The notes under the pieces: model-generated
Databases searched by the model: none
Seen by the model: only the letters and a program-made list of their open reading frames with translations
What the model was told of the DNA's origin: nothing
Assembly (NCBI GenBank): GCA_031279925.1
Contig: JAITHQ010000264.1
Coordinates: 1-8,286, forward strand
Source of the DNA: Treponema sp.
GTDB lineage: Bacteria > Spirochaetota > Spirochaetia > Treponematales > Breznakiellaceae
Reading direction: 5' to 3'
DNA: 8,286 nucleotides
Position numbers and translations under genes: made by a program
In this document: piece after piece, positions 7,353 through 8,286 of the stretch
How positions within the stretch are numbered: the stretch's first letter is position 1
Layout of the letters: each line of letters starts with the position of its first letter

Positions 7353-7366
7353 CAGCCGTCCGGCTG
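7353..7366 (-). repeat. Small GC-rich hairpin just after the binding-protein stop
   Basis: CAGCC and GGCTG form a 5-bp stem with a 4-base loop, beginning 17 bases after the TAG of the binding-protein gene. The GCTG arm (7356-7353 on the minus strand) can instead pair with a second CAGC at 7349-7346, since GAAACAGC occurs twice (7370-7363 and 7353-7346). That alternative touches the first base of the following terminator stem. Probably a 3'-end stabilising structure; any switching role is speculative. Confidence 0.4.
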
Positions 7367-7382
7367 TTTCGGCAATCAGATA

Positions 7383-8286
7383 CTATTCACCAAGACCGTA
7401 CTTGTCAATATCGGCCTGAGTGATGGTCTTGGCGTCAAAGCCTTTTTCCTCAGAGATAATTTTCTTCTGGGCGGGAGCTTTGCCGTTTGCAAGGTCCTTA
7501 ATCATACCGTTAATAACAGACGCCTGGAAGGGGCTGCACTGACCGTCATAATTCCAGTTACCCGCAAGCAGTTCCCTTAACGCCCACTTGTTGCAGTCAA
7601 AGCCCATGATGACGACATTCCCTTTCACGCCGTGGGTGACGCCGGCGGCGTCAAGAGCGGCGACGGCGCCCTTTGCCATATCGTCGTTCTCGGCATAGAT
7701 TACGTTGAACGGCGTACGGGCGTTGATAACGGATTGAACGATAGCCTTCGCTTCATCAGCGCTCCAGTTGCCCGTCTGTTGAATGATCTTGGTCATTGTG
7801 CCGGCTTTAAATTCGGCGTCAAGAGCGGCGGTCCGGCCGATTTGAGCGTCGGAACCCATAACGCCCTGCAGATGGATAACGTTATACGCGCTCAGCTTCT
7901 GATTCTTGAGCCACGATACAGCGGTCTTGCCCTCTTCGGCCATATCGGAAACCACGGCGGCCTCATACAGGCTGCTGGGGGCGGAAACCATACGGTCAAA
8001 CAGGAACACTTTGATGCCGGCTCTCTGTGCGGATCTCAAAGCGTCGTCCCAGCCGTCGGTAGCGGCGGCGGAAAGCAAAATGTAATCGACACCGTTTGTA
8101 ACAAACTGATTGAACGCAACCAGCTGCTCTTCAAGCTTATCGCTGTACGAGAACGAGGCATCGTAGCCGTTGGCGCTGGTAAAGACGGCTTTGAAATCTT
8201 TGTCGTTGGCGGTACGATAGCCGGACTCAGAGGGCGGGTTGTTGATAATACCAACGGTGATTGCGCCGCTGGAAGCGGCTTTGCCC
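7383..8286 (-). CDS. ytfQ: Periplasmic sugar-binding protein of the importer, YtfQ-like (N-terminus outside window)
   Basis: Three hundred residues are visible, open to the window edge, so only the start codon, signal sequence and perhaps a few mature residues are missing. It captures sugar in the periplasm, or at the membrane surface if a lipoprotein, for the importer encoded downstream. The mature fold begins at once with AITVGIINNPPSESGYRTAN. Further blocks match YtfQ from memory: FLFDR (94-98), NVIHLQGVMGS (135-145) followed by IGR, and YAENDDMAKGAV (197-208). SESGYR and FLFDR correspond to YtfQ SESGWR and FLLDR, segments that line the sugar pocket in this family. Two cysteines (231 and 250) are present, the second in a QCSP motif equivalent to the ECNP motif of the binding protein at the other end of the window. 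It is first in the order ytfQ-ytfR-ytfT-yjfF. A structured 117-base gap follows. Any start inside the visible part is not real, because the conserved fold runs to the edge. Confidence 0.92.
   Translation of the reverse strand, partial: GKAASSGAITVGIINNPPSESGYRTANDKDFKAVFTSANGYDASFSYSDKLEEQLVAFNQFVTNGVDYILLSAAATDGWDDALRSAQRAGIKVFLFDRMVSAPSSLYEAAVVSDMAEEGKTAVSWLKNQKLSAYNVIHLQGVMGSDAQIGRTAALDAEFKAGTMTKIIQQTGNWSADEAKAIVQSVINARTPFNVIYAENDDMAKGAVAALDAAGVTHGVKGNVVIMGFDCNKWALRELLAGNWNYDGQCSPFQASVINGMIKDLANGKAPAQKKIISEEKGFDAKTITQADIDKYGLGE

Overview
The window reads as an ordinary, gene-dense bacterial chromosome segment of roughly balanced GC content. It carries two converging gene clusters that both concern the sensing and uptake of a sugar, most likely furanose-type sugars such as galactofuranose. 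The gene set fits a free-living or gut-associated bacterium outside the Enterobacteria: a YtfQ/YtfR/YtfT/YjfF-type ABC importer next to a YesM/YesN-type two-component pair. A spirochaete of the Treponema type, or a Firmicute, is my best guess. This rests on gene style only, because there is no rRNA or other marker gene here.

Plus strand, left (1-3446): the 3' end of a periplasmic sugar-binding protein gene of the YtfQ family, then a membrane sensor histidine kinase (377-1840), then a long AraC-type response regulator (1833-3446). The genes are packed tightly: TGA, one base, ATG at the first junction and an 8-base overlap at the second. They are almost certainly one transcript. A binding protein fused by operon to a YesM/YesN pair suggests a three-component sensor, in which the binding protein detects the sugar outside the membrane and signals through the kinase.

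Middle (3447-3573): a short convergent intergenic spacer with a strong 11-bp inverted repeat built from CACGGAA units and a second, AT-rich hairpin. These probably stop transcription from both sides.

Minus strand, right (read from 8286 down to 3574): a complete importer operon in the order binding protein (ytfQ-like, 5' end cut by the window edge), dual ATPase (ytfR-like), permease (ytfT-like) and permease (yjfF-like). The three downstream genes overlap by 8 and 14 bases and have clear Shine-Dalgarno sites. Between the binding protein and the ATPase lies a 117-base gap with a GC-rich folded structure ending in seven Us. It looks like a partial terminator that would keep the binding protein in excess over the membrane complex.

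The simplest reading is that the left-hand sensor operon controls the right-hand transport operon. I see no mobile element, CRISPR array or RNA gene. The most interesting points are the binding-protein/kinase/regulator sensory module and the structured gap after the binding protein gene. Neither is a wholly new kind of system.
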